From: Plantago ovata
Taxonomy: Eukaryota; Streptophyta; Magnoliopsida; Lamiales; Plantaginaceae
NCBI GenBank assembly: GCA_028274465.1
Contig: CM051457.1
Location: 69,600,496 to 69,664,495, forward strand
Length of the DNA stretch: 64,000 nucleotides
Direction: 5' to 3'
The number at the start of each line of letters is the position of its first letter. The first letter of the stretch is position 1. The notes under the pieces are model-generated. The model searched no databases. It was not told the DNA's origin and saw only the letters and a list, made by a program, of their open reading frames with translations. Shown here one piece after another: positions 11,171 to 22,336 of the stretch. The position numbers and the translations under genes are program-made.

Positions 11171-12373
11171 TGATGAACTGGTTTTAGAACTTGTCAGATT
11201 CTAGTTAATCAAATAGATTTGTATTTAGCCAAAGGCAATTCACAACTACAACGAAAACCGTAGTGTAGCAGTAAAATAACCTCGAGTGTCGATCTCTAAG
11301 GACTATAACTAGCTTTATCTAATCTAACTTAAGAATATAAAATCAACAAACTACTTAGCAAAGGTTTTTCTTATCAGATAATGGAGGCTGGTGATAGTAT
11401 GATCATTCAAAGCATAGCAGGTTAATAATCATGCATGAAGTACCCGGTTTTGCATAGAGATTTTTGATCAATGAATTGTCCAATTGTGTTCCATTATTAT
11501 TCAACACTACGAAGATAGAGGTTTTAGATAGATCAAAGAAATAAAGCAATAACTCAAAGCCTAATGCGCGATATAGCCATTAGCATAATTATTAACCCTT
11601 CGCTAAGAAATCACATACTATCACCAATGAGAAGTTTAGCTACTCATAGATGTCATGCAATCAACAGAAATCATAGCAAGATTGAATGAAAACATGTTGA
11701 AAGATAAATAAATATAAATAGAAAAACTGTAAGATACAATGTTACCGAAGGTTGTCAATCTCCGAAGAATCGCGATCAAGCTCCAAAACGCTAAGAAAAA
11801 GTATCTCCTAAGCCAAGAATCTCCAGAACAGGCTCTGGAGAATTCCTACCTAAAACTAATGAGAAAGGTGAGAGAAAAGGTCTGGAAAAGTATGAAAAAC
11901 GGAGAAAACTGAGCAACTATATATAGTGATTCGGCAGGTGTGGGGCGTGTCGCCCCACACACCGGGCGATTCGCTTGGTGTGGGGCGATTCGCCCCACGT
12001 CCCGAGCGACTCGCCCGGGAGGTTCTGTCGGCTGGAAACGCGTTTTCGACGCGTTTTTGGATTTCTATTCCTTTTCGGACTCGGTTATTGCCTTCTAGTG
12101 ACCTTTTAGCCTTCAGACTCGACCCCTAGACTTCAAATCCTATCCGGAATCTTCTAGATACTCCAATTAGGCCTTCGGAACACCAATTCCTTGTCTACTT
12201 CAATATAATTGCTCGGAAAACCTCGTTTTTCATCCAAAACCTGTAAAATACAAACTAAAGGGAAACGTGACACTATTCTAATAAAATGCACTAAAATATA
12301 GCTAAATTAACATAGAGGATAGCTAAATTGGTGAAAAAAGACTCGAATGAAAGTGTAAAAGACACGTTCATCA
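11171..12373 (-). repeat. 5' LTR of element B
   Basis: A 1203-bp LTR, TGATGAAC to ACGTTCATCA, homologous to the A and C LTRs but more diverged. The TATA box (TATATATAG) is at about 11917-11926 on the minus strand, with the palindrome cluster at 11938-12022 directly upstream. The following five bases at 12374 (GCTGC) would be the TSD if the other edge were visible. Confidence 0.88.
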
Positions 12374-12698
12374 GCTGCTGGGCAGATTTTTGTCTTGGAA
12401 ACTCAATCTTTTGCCCACGACCGGCCCTCGGGTGCCTTGGACTCGTCCTTCTCAACACTTATTGGGGCTCAAGCACTCACGAACAAAGCCACGGAGGTTG
12501 TGGAACTTCAACGGGGCTATTTTCCATAAAAAAAAAGCTCGTTTTTAGCTCCAAAAACGCCGTTTCGTACCTAAGTGCCTGAAAATGCAAAAAACACAAA
12601 ACGTGACACTATTCTACAAAACTAACCAAAAAACTAAGCAAAAAGGTAGAAAAGAAGGTAAAAAAGACAAGATGAGTGCGTCAAAAATACGTTCATCA
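12374..12698 (-). repeat. Fragment D: diverged Athila-type LTR end
   Basis: The sequence ends ACGTTCATCA at 12698 and contains ACGTGACACTATTCTA, both shared with the ends of the A and B LTRs, but the rest is clearly different. I read it as the U3 end of a related family's LTR, inserted into copia element E and later split by B. Its remainder would lie before the window. No TSD can be tested. Confidence 0.6.
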
Positions 12699-14121
12699 AG
12701 ACGCACTACTACTCTTACTATAGCTCAGAAAGATATAAGTCTACATCACAAGAGCTATGAAGATGATGTCAGCAAAGCACTCAAGATAGCTAAAAGTGCA
12801 TTGACAATGGCTCAGGCAATCATGGAAGAAAAGGTAAACAACGAGCGACGACATGAGGAGAATTTGGCTTTTATCAAGGAAGAACTGTCTAAGCTTACTT
12901 CTGATCAGCAAGACATGATTCTTAAGTACAACAGCCTTCATACTCTCGCTGAAAATTGCAACGAGTTTTTCTCTGCTCACATCAAACCGATGTTGCAATC
13001 CATGTCTAAGGGGGAAGATACAAAGAAAAAGTCTTCAAAAGACAAATCATCTACTACTCCCTCTTCAGCTCTACTGAAATTTCCTGGACCGCCACCTAGA
13101 GAACCTCTTGTTGACACTGAGCAAAGTTCTAAAAGAAAAGCTGAAACAGATTCTGAAAGAAGTTCAGCAAATCCAAAAAGGAGAAGAACAGATGCTGACA
13201 CTTCAGAACACTGTCAACCTGAGAGTCATCAAGGAAATAATGATGATGACGATAATGATGACAGAACTATTGCTCAAGTTATCAAAGCAAAACTCATCAA
13301 TGCCTTAACTCCATCTGGTAACAAAAAATTTCTATCTTCTGGTTCTTCAACAAAGAACAAAGATAGTAATTCAAAGCAAAGAAGAAGGCAAAGAAGGGCC
13401 ACTGAACAAGAGGCAAACAGAAGAAAAGCCAGAGAAGCTGTTGGCTTGGGTGTACAATACACCAAAACAAGCAACAAAGACACTACTCCAAGTGTACTCC
13501 GAAAAAGGCAAGGCTTTTTCATTTTAAAGCTTGAAGATCTCCTTGCAAATGATCACTTCCGAAGACCAGTTTGAACAAATGGATAAATGGAATGTGGTAA
13601 AGGTTGCATCCAAAGAAAGAGATCCTTGTCCACTGGATACCTTTGATGACAGAAAACTGTGGCTTGACGTTGAAGTCAAAACAAGAAGGGTGACTCTATC
13701 AAAGAATTTAAGAGACACGCCACCTTACTTCAAGCCAATTGAAGTCACCCATTACTATGATGACTGGCTTAAAAAGGCTAAACCAAAGATGATGGTGACT
13801 TCATATGAGCTCTTCTATCTGACAAAAGAAGATGCTGATGAAGACTTTAGATATCTTGAGAAAATCTACAAGAAGTACAATCTGAGTGATCTCCAAATCG
13901 AACATGCGAGTTGCTGGGGACTTCACATTTGGTCTAAAGTTTTGAAAAAGGAAGATCCCTCAGCAGACCACAAGCTAATTTGCAGACTTGCAAGGGATAT
14001 GCAACTTCAAGTCAGAAAGCTTCTTGAAGATTATGAAGCTAACTGTGAAGAATTCCCTAAGATTGTTGATGAAAGCTTGAAGGATGTTTACCAAGATTGC
14101 TTAAAGATGTCTCTCAGATAG
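12699..14121 (+). pseudogene. C-terminal part of the E third ORF, unknown function
   Basis: The frame open from 12699 encodes a region matching F (RTTTLTIAQKDISLHHKSYE and LTSDQQDMILKYNSLHTLAE), then a long charged, lysine- and aspartate-rich linker with basic KPRR- and KQRRRQRR-like runs that could be nuclear localisation signals. It shifts frame near 13560, and the second frame (to 14121) carries a well-conserved domain with KPIEVTHYYDDW, YELFYLT and HASCWGLHIW, ending QLQVRKLLEDYEANC. I recognise no family. Conservation of this domain between E and F despite DNA divergence suggests it was under selection. Confidence 0.7.
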
Positions 14122-14380
14122 TCTAGTCTTTACTTTCGATTGTTGTTTGCTAAGTTATCTTATGCTTTCATGTAAACTTACCTTGAAAGATAACTTTCAG
14201 CAAACAATTGCTTTTGATCAACTTTATTCGTTTTTCTGATTATGCAAGTTATATATGCTTACTGTTTAATTACTTCAAGTATAATTTGCATTACTCAACT
14301 GATTTATTCAACATCAAAAACTTATAAAAAGTTGTAATTAATTTTGCCATGGATTTCTAACATCGAAAGGGGGGAAATTT
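14122..14380 (+). other. 3' untranslated stretch and polypurine tract of element E
   Basis: AT-rich sequence after the third ORF matching 47957-48220 of element F. It ends in AAAGGGGGGAAATT, the presumed plus-strand primer site, next to the LTR. Confidence 0.65.
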
Positions 14381-15849
14381 TTTAAGGAAACTTACAATTT
14401 TGATGAGCAATTAATCATGCTAAATTAAGTAAAGTCCAGTAACTAGTACTCTTAAGGTCCAGGGGAATTTAGAATTTTAAGGACAATGTAAAAGAGGAAC
14501 GTTTGCTAAAAGACTTAGTGTAGGTACTAGTTAGGTTCTTAAGCTTGTTGATGATGTACTTTGTTTTCACAAACAAACTATTGAAGACCTAGAACCGCTC
14601 AGAAAGTGGAAATTTCGAAGACTGAAGACTTAGAAGAATTCTGAGAAAGGTATCTACAAAGGCACATGTTGCTTCAGAAAGAGAAAATTTCAGCAACGGC
14701 TTGCATAAGTGAAAATCTAAATGACAGAGTAGGTTGTGCTTACTGAAACTGAGATAGCTCACTTGCTGAAAACTCATGTGACCTCCTTGCTGAAGAGTAC
14801 TTGCATTTTTGGCTCCAACGTTCATATTTGAATTTGATTCAAAAGAACATTAATTGCAAAGTAAGCACGCGAAGAACATGATGACAAGAAGACAAATGAA
14901 GAACTCTGCTGAAAGTACAAAAGCAAGATAGTGACATCTTAAGGTACAACGCCTTAGAATTTGAAATTCAAACGTCTCCCTTGAGACACTATAAATAGAA
15001 GACCTTAGGATGAGTAGAAGGGTGTGTCAACAACGTGATCAAACTCTCACTTGTGCTTCAAAACACTCAAATCCTTCTCCACTCTCTACTGCCTATTGAT
15101 CCGTTCCAAGACTTAAGATTGAAACAAAAGCTACTTGTGAAGAAGTAGAACATTGAAAGCCAAGAAATTAGTTAAGTGTTCTTTCTTTTAAAGAAGAACA
15201 AGTCCTGACACCAGAAACAACAAACTTGCTTACTGCAAAGTATTACAAGTTGTGTTTCTTTAGATTACTTGTTATAGCTGCAAAATTATATTCAAGTCAT
15301 CTCATCCCAAACCTCTATAACTGATAAACACCCTTTTACAGTCCTGAAACTCAGGGGGAATTAATCCAGCATAGCTTTGCTGATTATAGTCCCAAGTTTG
15401 GTGTAGAACAATGTTACAGTTCTCTAGTTTAGGTGGAAACAAGGCAAGTGCGATTTGGTTTTTGAGAATCTTTAGTGATAGGATTTGTAGGGAACCTCAT
15501 ATCTTATCATAGTGGGTTCAGTACTAGAAAGTACAAAGTGGATTAGTTGAGAGATTACGCCACTCTCAGATCCCAGTATAAAAGTGTTTGTGTGATTTAA
15601 TTTCCTGCACTTAGTTTTCAGCAAGTTACTATTGTTTTACACTGTTACTCTGCTCACTTGCTGAAACTAGTTTTCTGACAAAAACACTTATTGTAAAAGA
15701 CTTACGCACTCTATTTTTAAGTATCAACAAACTCATTACTGAAAAGTAATAAGCACTTGCTGAGAAAGTATTAAACGACGAAAAGTTTGAAAAGACTATT
15801 CATCCCCCCACCCCCTCTAGTCTTTTCTTGTTGTTTAAAGGGACCAACA
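14381..15849 (+). repeat. 3' LTR of element E
   Basis: A 1469-bp LTR homologous to the F LTRs, ending AAAGGGACCAACA. A TATA box (TATAAATAG) is at about 14990-14998. It has one copy of the TCAACAAACTC...CTTGCTGAGAAAG segment near its 3' end, where F-family LTRs have two. Confidence 0.85.
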
Positions 15850-15962
15850 GGTATAATCATATGTTTTCATGCATTATCATCAAATAAATGTGTCGGAAAT
15901 AAAAAAATTTACTACACTATCATGAAAAATATGGTCAAACTCTTTATAACGTTTATTTTTAG

Positions 15963-16172
15963 TATTCTAAATTATTTTGAAATATACACGTCGATTGCAG
16001 TGAGTGTTTAAAATTAATACGGAGTTGACCCATAGACGCATGTAATGTTCTAAATTATTATGGAATAAATACGTCGAATGCAGATAGTATTCTAAATTAT
16101 TACGAAATAGACATGTCAATTGCAATTATTGTTCTAAATTATTGTAGAATAGAACCATCGAAATGTACATAA
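15963..16172 (+). repeat. Tandem array of a 42-bp unit
   Basis: TTCTAAATTATT recurs at 15965, 16048, 16090 and 16132; the last three are exactly 42 bases apart and a decayed copy fills 16006-16047. Each unit continues with a CGTCGATTGCA-like segment. No coding potential. Flanking sequence 15850-15962 and 16173-16463 is AT-rich with no feature I can support. Confidence 0.75.
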
Positions 16173-16463
16173 TTGTCAGTCGGAACGTAGATTTTTCAAT
16201 ATTCAGTGGCAACGTGTATATTTTATCTATAATGTGTATGGCATATAATAACTTGCATAAACAAATATAAATTATGTACAAAAGATTACGTATTGTTTTT
16301 ATATTATTCTGGTTATTGACAAATAGTAATAAGCCACTAATTATTAATAACTATTTTTAAACATGGGTAATTTTAATTTGAGTGGAAATATGGATTGATT
16401 GGGTATAATGAAAATAAGATTATATATGTGTTCCAACAATAAAAATTGAGTGTTAATTGGCAT

Positions 16464-16960
16464 AATAAATGAATTTCTACCAATCAAAGCATTTGAAGAA
16501 TGGGCGTGGCTTAATGGCTAAAGGAGAGACAATCAATTTTTTTTCATATATATAATAGATAGATCCATTTGTCACGATTGCGCGACCATTTCTCTAAAGT
16601 AACCTAGAATTGTTTTATCAACAATTATTATTCTAGAGTATGCTCGAACGAATCGACGTTTCGATCAACATATCAACCTACCTTTCGCACACAATCAGAA
16701 TTTAAATGATTTAATGTCATTTAATGAATTTTAACCAATCAAATTGCTAGAATGGACATGGATTAAGGGTAGCCAATCAAATAACATATTTTTCATATAT
16801 TATATAGATAGATTTTTTATTCTTGTTTTCAGCATTTATGTAGCATTGTTTCTTCATTAATGACATTTAATGAATTTTAACCAATGAAATGGCTAGAATG
16901 AGCATGCTTTAAACTCAACCAATAAAATATTATTTGCTTCATATATTATATAGATTAGAG
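16464..16960 (-). repeat. Three copies of a 95-bp AT-rich repeat, possibly Helitron ends
   Basis: Copies at about 16464-16564, 16717-16814 and 16866-16960 share AATGAATTTTAACCAATCAA and end in CATATATTATATAGAT. On the minus strand each begins TCTATATAATATATGAA, which resembles Helitron 5' ends. No CTRR end with hairpin was found to pair with them, so the class is tentative. Confidence 0.4.
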
Positions 16961-17945
16961 TAAAAAGAACATTAATTTTAATGAAAATACAAAAAAGTGA
17001 AAAAAATTAAAAAATTCCGCTGCCCGGGTTTTTTCTTACTCATTGAAATTAGCACACTTTGTGGTATTTCTGATTTATTTAAATTTTCTTGTATGGGCAT
17101 CTCTCATTGAAAATATTTATCACACTGAAGGAAAATGTTCAATCCATATTGCCAGTGCTACAGCGGAACTTGTTGGTCAACCAATAACAACATATGTTAC
17201 AAATAAGATTTCTCTTTCTAATCTAGTAATCCTAATTTATTTAGAATTTTTCGTGCATGAACACCTATCTTTTAATATCTTTCTCACTATGAAGGATGTG
17301 CATGTGTAATACGGCTTACACAATCAAAGAACTGTGTATTAAATTATTCAGTTTTTTAATTGTTCAATCCAAACTTATGTCATCTTGTTTTCATTTCTTA
17401 TCAGCTATAAAAGGGTCCATCGTGTATAAGAAAATTAGAGTAAAAACAACATTAATTTTAATGAAAATATAAAAAAGTGAAAAAAAATATAAAAATTCCG
17501 CTGCCGGGATTCGAACCCGGATATCGGTGAGTCATAAGGCTGACTCACAAGCCAAGACCTATCAAGGTTATTTCTTCAATGGTATTGCCAGTGCTACAAC
17601 GGATATTGTTGGTAAACAATTACAAAAATATGTTATAAATAAACAACAATTTTTTTTACTCATTAAAATTAGCACATTTTGTGGTATTTCTGATTTATTT
17701 TGAAATTTTCGTGTATGGGCACCTCTCATTGAAAATATTTCTCACAATGAAGGAAAATATTCAATCCATATTACCAGTGCTACAGCGGAACTTCTTGGTC
17801 AACCAATAATAACATATGTTACAAATAAGATTTCTCTTTCTAATTCAAATTTGCAAATTTTGTAGTAATCCTAATTTATTCAAAAAATTTCGTGCATGAA
17901 CACTTATCTTTTAATATCTTTCTCACTATAAAGTATGTGTGTACG
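16961..17945 (+). repeat. Pair of diverged direct repeats with a tRNA-like T-arm
   Basis: A unit beginning AGAGTAAAAAGAACATTAAT occurs at about 16966-17310 and again at 17436-17945. Both contain TTCCGCTGCC followed by a block with CAGTGCTACAGCGGAACTT. The second copy holds about 150 bp missing from the first. Small ORFs inside have no recognisable product. It looks like a duplicated noncoding repeat. Confidence 0.6.
17497..17550 (-). other. tRNA-like remnant (T-arm and acceptor half)
   Basis: On the minus strand CCGGGTTCGAATCCCGG is a perfect T-arm with a canonical internal B box, followed by CAGCGGAA. Upstream GAGTCA and TGACTC can pair as an anticodon-like stem, but the loop is too short and no 5' acceptor half pairs with CAGCGGA. 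It is therefore a tRNA relic or tRNA-derived repeat, not a functional tRNA. Confidence 0.35.
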
Positions 17946-18114
17946 GGTTTTTTACGGTCAGTCAAGCTATCGCCCCGACTAACATCAGTCAGGGTGTCGA
18001 TGCATGAAACGTGTCATTGCCTACTGTCGCCCTTAACTTCTACTTGTTACTATATTTAAAAAATATCAAAATTTCCATTGACTACAAAAAATCAAACCAA
18101 ATAGTTATACAATA
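17946..18114. other. Unassigned spacer
   Basis: AT-rich stretch with no ORF, RNA gene or repeat that I can support. It ends in TA, the target duplication of the MITE that follows. Confidence 0.4.
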
Positions 18115-18371
18115 CTCCATCTGTCCCGGTAGAAATTCCCCAGTTTGACTTTTTTCGGTCAACAGTTTTCAACTTTGACTCCCGATTACTCTTAAACTAT
18201 AATGATAAAATATTTAATAGAATTATATTATGAAAATTTAAGTTCTATATTTTCATAATATGATTTCGTCAAATACTTTATCATTATAGTTTAAGAGTAA
18301 TCGTGAGTCAAAGTTGAACACTGTTGACCCAAAAAAGTCAAACTGGGTAATTTAGAGTGGGACGGAGGGAG
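18115..18371. mobile_element. Stowaway-like MITE, 257 bp
   Basis: Terminal inverted repeats CTCCATCTGTCCC at the left and (inverted) CTCCCTCCGTCCC at the right, flanked by TA on both sides (18113-18114 and 18372-18373). The CTCCCTCCGTCCC end is typical of plant Stowaway/Tc1-Mariner MITEs. Almost the whole element is one inverted repeat (for example GTTTAAGAGTAATCG pairs across the centre), so a transcript would fold into a single long hairpin. No coding capacity. Confidence 0.9.
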
Positions 18372-18458
18372 TAACTATTATTAATATATGGTGTTTATTG
18401 AAATCATCATCTAACTATGCATTATTAATGAGTAATATTTCTAAGATTTTCGTGCAGC

Positions 18459-18695
18459 CACGTGTACTATTCCTATTGGTTCTTATACCTCTAATGACAC
18501 GTGTCCATCAATAGTCCATCTTTAGCTCCGACAAACCTTCACACACGTAAACAAAAGCTTCATTGAAACGTCGATCGACCAAATTTGATTCAATCCCGGA
18601 ACCGATGAGACCGGAGCATTCGACGCCACCGCCGTGTGTCCAATTCCTATCTCAATTTAGGTCAGTTTCCTCTGTAAACAACAGAAGATTATCGT
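18459..18695 (+). other. Candidate host promoter and first exon cut by hAT element
   Basis: Two CACGTG G-boxes at 18459-18464 and 18498-18503 lie about 100-150 bp upstream of an ATG at 18605. The frame from it (MRPEHSTPPPCVQFLSQFRS...) is proline- then serine/arginine-rich, as in some organelle transit peptides, and remains open into the hAT end at 18696. No product is recognised and the downstream part was not found, so this is only a possible 5' end of a disrupted host gene. Confidence 0.25.
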
Positions 18696-18908
18696 TAGGC
18701 CTGGCAGTTGTGACCCAAATCCAAAAGTTCGATTCAGAACCGACTCAGATCCGATGGATCAGATCCATTTCAAAACCATAAAATTGTGACTTTAATCAGA
18801 TCCAACTCAAAACCATCTAGTCACGTGACCAAAAGCAAAACTTAGTTTTGAGCTCAAATTGATTTATGAGATCCAAAATTGACTCGTTGCCTCCTTCCTT
18901 CCTCTCCG

Positions 18909-20193
18909 ATGAACAAAGGCCGATTTCCACCACAGAAACTAACGCAGTCGCCTTCCGCCACGCCGCCGCCGCCGCCGCCTTCCTCTACCATCCATGGGTC
19001 GTCTTTCTCCACACCCTTTGTTGCTCATAATTTAGAGATGGAAGTGGAATATACACCATCTGTCGTGAATCCCAAGTAACCCAGTCTAATCTTCTATGTT
19101 TTGCTCATTCTCAGTCAGTTGATCCTTGATTCAGTTACTGAATATCTGATATCTAAGTTGTATAGTTTGATGCCTATAAGGTGTTCGATAAATTGCTTCG
19201 TCACTTTGAATTGGTAATTCTGTATGTTTTACCTTCTTTTTTTTTTTTTGGGATTTCTTCAATTAATTCCTGGAAGCTGTAGTACTGAGAATCACAAGAT
19301 GTCTTAGAATCGTGTTTATGTTGCTGTTGATTTCTTAATTTTGGAGTGAATTTTAGTCTAAGATTTGTAACCTGTTATATGACAAGAGTAACTCCACCGC
19401 GGGATTTCTTCATTCATTTCAGTCTTGTTATGCACTTATGGGTTTCATTAAGTGTGATGTATATGTTCGTTTCTAAATGTTTATGTTCATGATTCATCGT
19501 TTTCAGTGCTAGCATGGAGACTGGCCCTAAAGTTATAACCAAGAAATCTCCAGCCCCAACGCAAAAAGGGTCCAAGGTATGGAGGTATTTTTCGAAATTT
19601 AAGAAAGGCACTGTTGGATTTGCTAGGTGCAAAAGGTGCAGAAAAACGTACAAGTATTGTGGAACATCAAACCTAAAGCGACATGTCAGGGAATACTGTC
19701 CTTATCGTGAGTCTGCTAATGAGCTTAGAGATTTTGGGGATATTGATCAGGAAGTATTTAGGTCGAAGGTAGCCAAAGCTCTGATTTACCACGACCTTCC
19801 ATTCAAGTTTGTAGAGTACGAGAGGATTAGAGATATTTTTGCATACTTGAATCCTAATGTTAAACTCATATCTCGCAATACAGCTAAAGCTGTTGTTCTT
19901 CGCATTTATCCAGAGGAGAAGGAGAAAATGAAAGCCGCCTTGGAATCGGTTAATGGTAGAATCTGCCTAACAAGTGATTTGTGGACTTCTATTACTTCTA
20001 AAGGATATATGTGTCTGACTGGCCATTACATTGACACCAATTGAATTCTACAAAGTAAAGTGTTGGCGTTTCGATATTTGCCACCTCCTCATGATGGCGA
20101 AAGTGTTGGTAGAGCATTGATATGCTTGCTACAAGAGCTGAAGATTGAGCAAAAAGTGTTGGCGTTTCGATATTTGCCACCTCCTCATGATTG
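18909..20193 (+). pseudogene. hAT transposase (BED finger), split by an intron and truncated
   Basis: ATG at 18909 opens a proline-rich exon that reaches a GTAAC donor at 19076. An acceptor TTTTCAG ends at 19506, and joining 19075 to 19507 keeps the frame (…VVNPN-ASMETGPKV…). Exon 2 carries a BED zinc finger (SKVWRYFSKF, then CKRC, NLKRHVREYC) and the start of the hAT domain with LTSDLWTS, as in DAYSLEEPER/RICESLEEPER proteins. A TGA at 20042-20044 stops the frame; the family motif LPPPHDG continues in frame after it. A 40-bp block (20057-20096) is repeated at 20152-20191, after which homology ends. The RNase H-fold catalytic core and dimerisation region are missing. Confidence 0.75.
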
Positions 20194-20431
20194 GTTTTTG
20201 TTACAGATTGACTGTAGTTTTCTAAGAATTTATATAAGCTAGCTAGTATATGTATTGACTGTAGTTTTCAAGAATTTATATAAGCTAGTATATGTATATC
20301 ATATCTCTATGGATATATTCTTCAGTGTTCTTCGTTTTTTGTGACTGGTATGGTTGTCATTGTCACTTCAGTATATATGTATTTGTGACTGGTATGGATA
20401 TCATTGTCACTTCAGTATATATATTAGTATC

Positions 20432-20533
20432 AAATTTTTGGATCCAAAGTGGTTCAATTTTAGATCAAAACTAATTCAATGTCGGATCCAAAGTGGTTCA
20501 ATTGTAGATCAAAACTAATTCAATGTAGGATCC
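20432..20533. repeat. Tandem duplication of a 44-bp unit in the hAT 3' subterminal region
   Basis: GGATCCAAAGTGGTTCAATT starts at 20434 and again 44 bases later, with a partial third copy starting GGATCCAATGTGG. GATCC repeats of this kind are likely transposase-binding sites (inference). Confidence 0.7.
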
Positions 20534-20780
20534 AATGTGGTTTTGGCTCGGATCTGGATCTGGATCCGGAACCATTTTGGAACAAAAAAAATTGAGTCAT
20601 ATAGGATCCAATTCATTTTTGATTCAGACCAATAATGAGTTGATTCGGATCCGATCCAAATCCTGAAATTGCCAGGGCTACTTTTGAGGGTTTTAACAAA
20701 TTGGGGTTTTCTAATTTTCAGATTGCCATTTAACAAATAAGTCCTCCAAGTTAATTTTAATTTCATAAATGGCGCCGAAT

Positions 20781-21437
20781 TTATGTTGAATAAATGATCA
20801 AATGTGACGGGGGAATTGTGAATGAAGATCCCTCCTGGTTTTTCTTCGAAAATAATAATTTTGCACTAATACTAAATAGTTCAATTACATTCCTAAAATA
20901 AGTAGCAGATGAGTCTGATGCTAGAATATTACAAAGCCAAAATGGGGACATATCCCATACAAAAGTATTAGAGTGGTTTCCTCTATGAGTTGTTTTTCCA
21001 AAAGATTTATTCCTTCCTTCATTAGCTAGCATATCTGCAGCTCCATTGCATTCCCTGTACAAAAACTCCATCTTGACATTTTCCAACTGATCGATCTCTC
21101 TAAGCGCGTCCTGAAGCAGTGCGTTTTGATGCATTCCTGCTGCTTTCCCCCTGTTAAAACAATTAAGAAGTGTCTAGGAATTAGTCTGAATTATAATCTT
21201 TTTACCATGAATTTTAGAGCATAATGTGAGTCCAAGTTTCAAAGCATAGAACTCTGCCGTTAGAGCCGTTGATTTCCCAAAAAATTGTGCTGCTGCTATT
21301 AGGCAATTTCCTTGATGGTTTCTTATGATAGCTCCGGCACCAGCCAGACCATTTGTTGGATCAAACGAGCCATCAATATTCAGACAATAATAACCAAAAG
21401 GAGGGGGGTTCCATCGGCATACAACGGTTTTGGTCAT
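20781..21437 (-). pseudogene. RNase H-like domain fragment (LINE-type), decayed
   Basis: From the ATG at 21437 the frame encodes LNIDGSFDPTNGLAGAGAII, TAEFYALKLGL and, after a TAG at 21174, continues in the same frame with ECNGAADMLANEGRN. This is the plant RVT_3-type RNase H domain often left at the 3' end of LINEs. The catalytic acidic set is incomplete: the usual ETDS reads QTNS, so the third aspartate is replaced by asparagine. No RT lies upstream, so it is probably a 5'-truncated LINE or a stray fragment. No poly(A) tail is visible. Confidence 0.7.
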
Positions 21438-22336
21438 GAGAAAACATTATGTTTTGGGAATAACGTATCAATGTGATAAAAAATTTATTCTCTCATAGAT
21501 ACTCCTCACTTATGTTATGATTTTTTGTAATGGTTTAATTGAGGTTTAAAACAATTAAACTAAAAAATGTCTCCAATGAATATTTGGAGCTACTAAATAG
21601 CCGGCCATGAAAATGGATACTAATTAGTAGCCCTCAATTAAATCCCAAATAATATAAAAAATAATTATTTTTAATATATTTTTTGGTAGGGAATGGAGTA
21701 ATGAAGTGAGATTTTGAACATAGGGTCCACGTAGAAGTTACAATTAAACCCTAAATTATTGAAAACCTCAATTTGAGAGTAACTTTTTTGAGCTTATATG
21801 TGTAAAGGCCCAATTTAACCTCAAAAATAAGAAGTGATGTATTAAATAATAAAGTAATTACTATGGTTTATTAAAATAATATACTACTAGTAGTAGTGTA
21901 TATAGTACTGTACTTGTAAATTAGAATATTCCCAAAGTAGTAGTAGTACGTATTAATTGATGGTTTTGCGTCTGCACCAAGAAGTTTGGAAAATTTGTCT
22001 GTCTTTGTTTTGTCCAAGTTCAATGGAAAGAGAAGAGCGGTGGTGATAATCCGCGTCACATTCATTATAATAATACCCTCAATTATATGCTCCACTTCAT
22101 TTCCATGTGTACCCGCTCTACTTTGTTTGTTTTTACTACTATTTTATACTTCATCTTTTCATCATCTGATTGTTCCACTCTAAATCACACACATATAATA
22201 TATATAATATTTTCCTACACTTTAAAAAATTCATGCATTATATTTCAGAGTATATATTATTATTAGTTTTATCTAAACGGTAAACAAAGAATTATTATTA
22301 CGAGAAAATCAGGAATGCTACAAAAAATGCTATATT
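21438..22336. other. AT-rich spacer without recognised genes
   Basis: No supported coding sequence. Short matching segments GGTTTAATTGAGG (about 21532) and an inverted AATTTAACCTC (about 21811) could be ends of a decayed MITE, but the inverted repeat is too short to call. Confidence 0.4.

Larger units (their letters stand above)
7708..12373 (-). mobile_element. Element B: Athila-like Ty3/Gypsy, 5' part
   Basis: On the minus strand this has the 5' LTR (11171-12373), PBS (11149-11167), gag (9399-10976), protease and the beginning of RT, until element A interrupts it at 7707/7708. The remaining RT, RNase H, integrase and 3' LTR would lie before the window. It has the Athila-lineage PBS and the DLGAS protease motif. 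B lies inside the LTR-like sequence D, so it is younger than D and older than A. Confidence 0.88.
12699..15849 (+). mobile_element. Element E: 3' end of a Sirevirus-like Ty1/copia element
   Basis: Contains the end of a third ORF (12699-14121), a polypurine-like AAAGGGGGGAAATT (about 14366-14380) and a 3' LTR (14381-15849). All three parts are homologous to 46590-49791 of element F, in the same order. The 5' part was displaced by insertion D. E is more diverged than F; for example its LTR starts TTTAAGG where F has TGTTAGG. Confidence 0.85.
18696..20681 (+). mobile_element. hAT-type DNA transposon, about 2 kb
   Basis: The ends form imperfect inverted repeats: TAGGCCTGGCAGTT at the left and, inverted, TAGCCCTGGCAATT at the right. 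Both subterminal regions are rich in GATCC/GGATC motifs (18710-18830 and 20430-20670), a symmetry expected of hAT elements. Between them lies a BED-finger hAT transposase reading frame. No clean 8-bp target duplication is visible, so the insertion is old or the ends are off by a few bases. Confidence 0.7.

Noticed and set aside
20781-21437. RNase H-like frame as an active host gene
   Set aside because: In-frame stop and an altered catalytic residue; typical of LINE debris.
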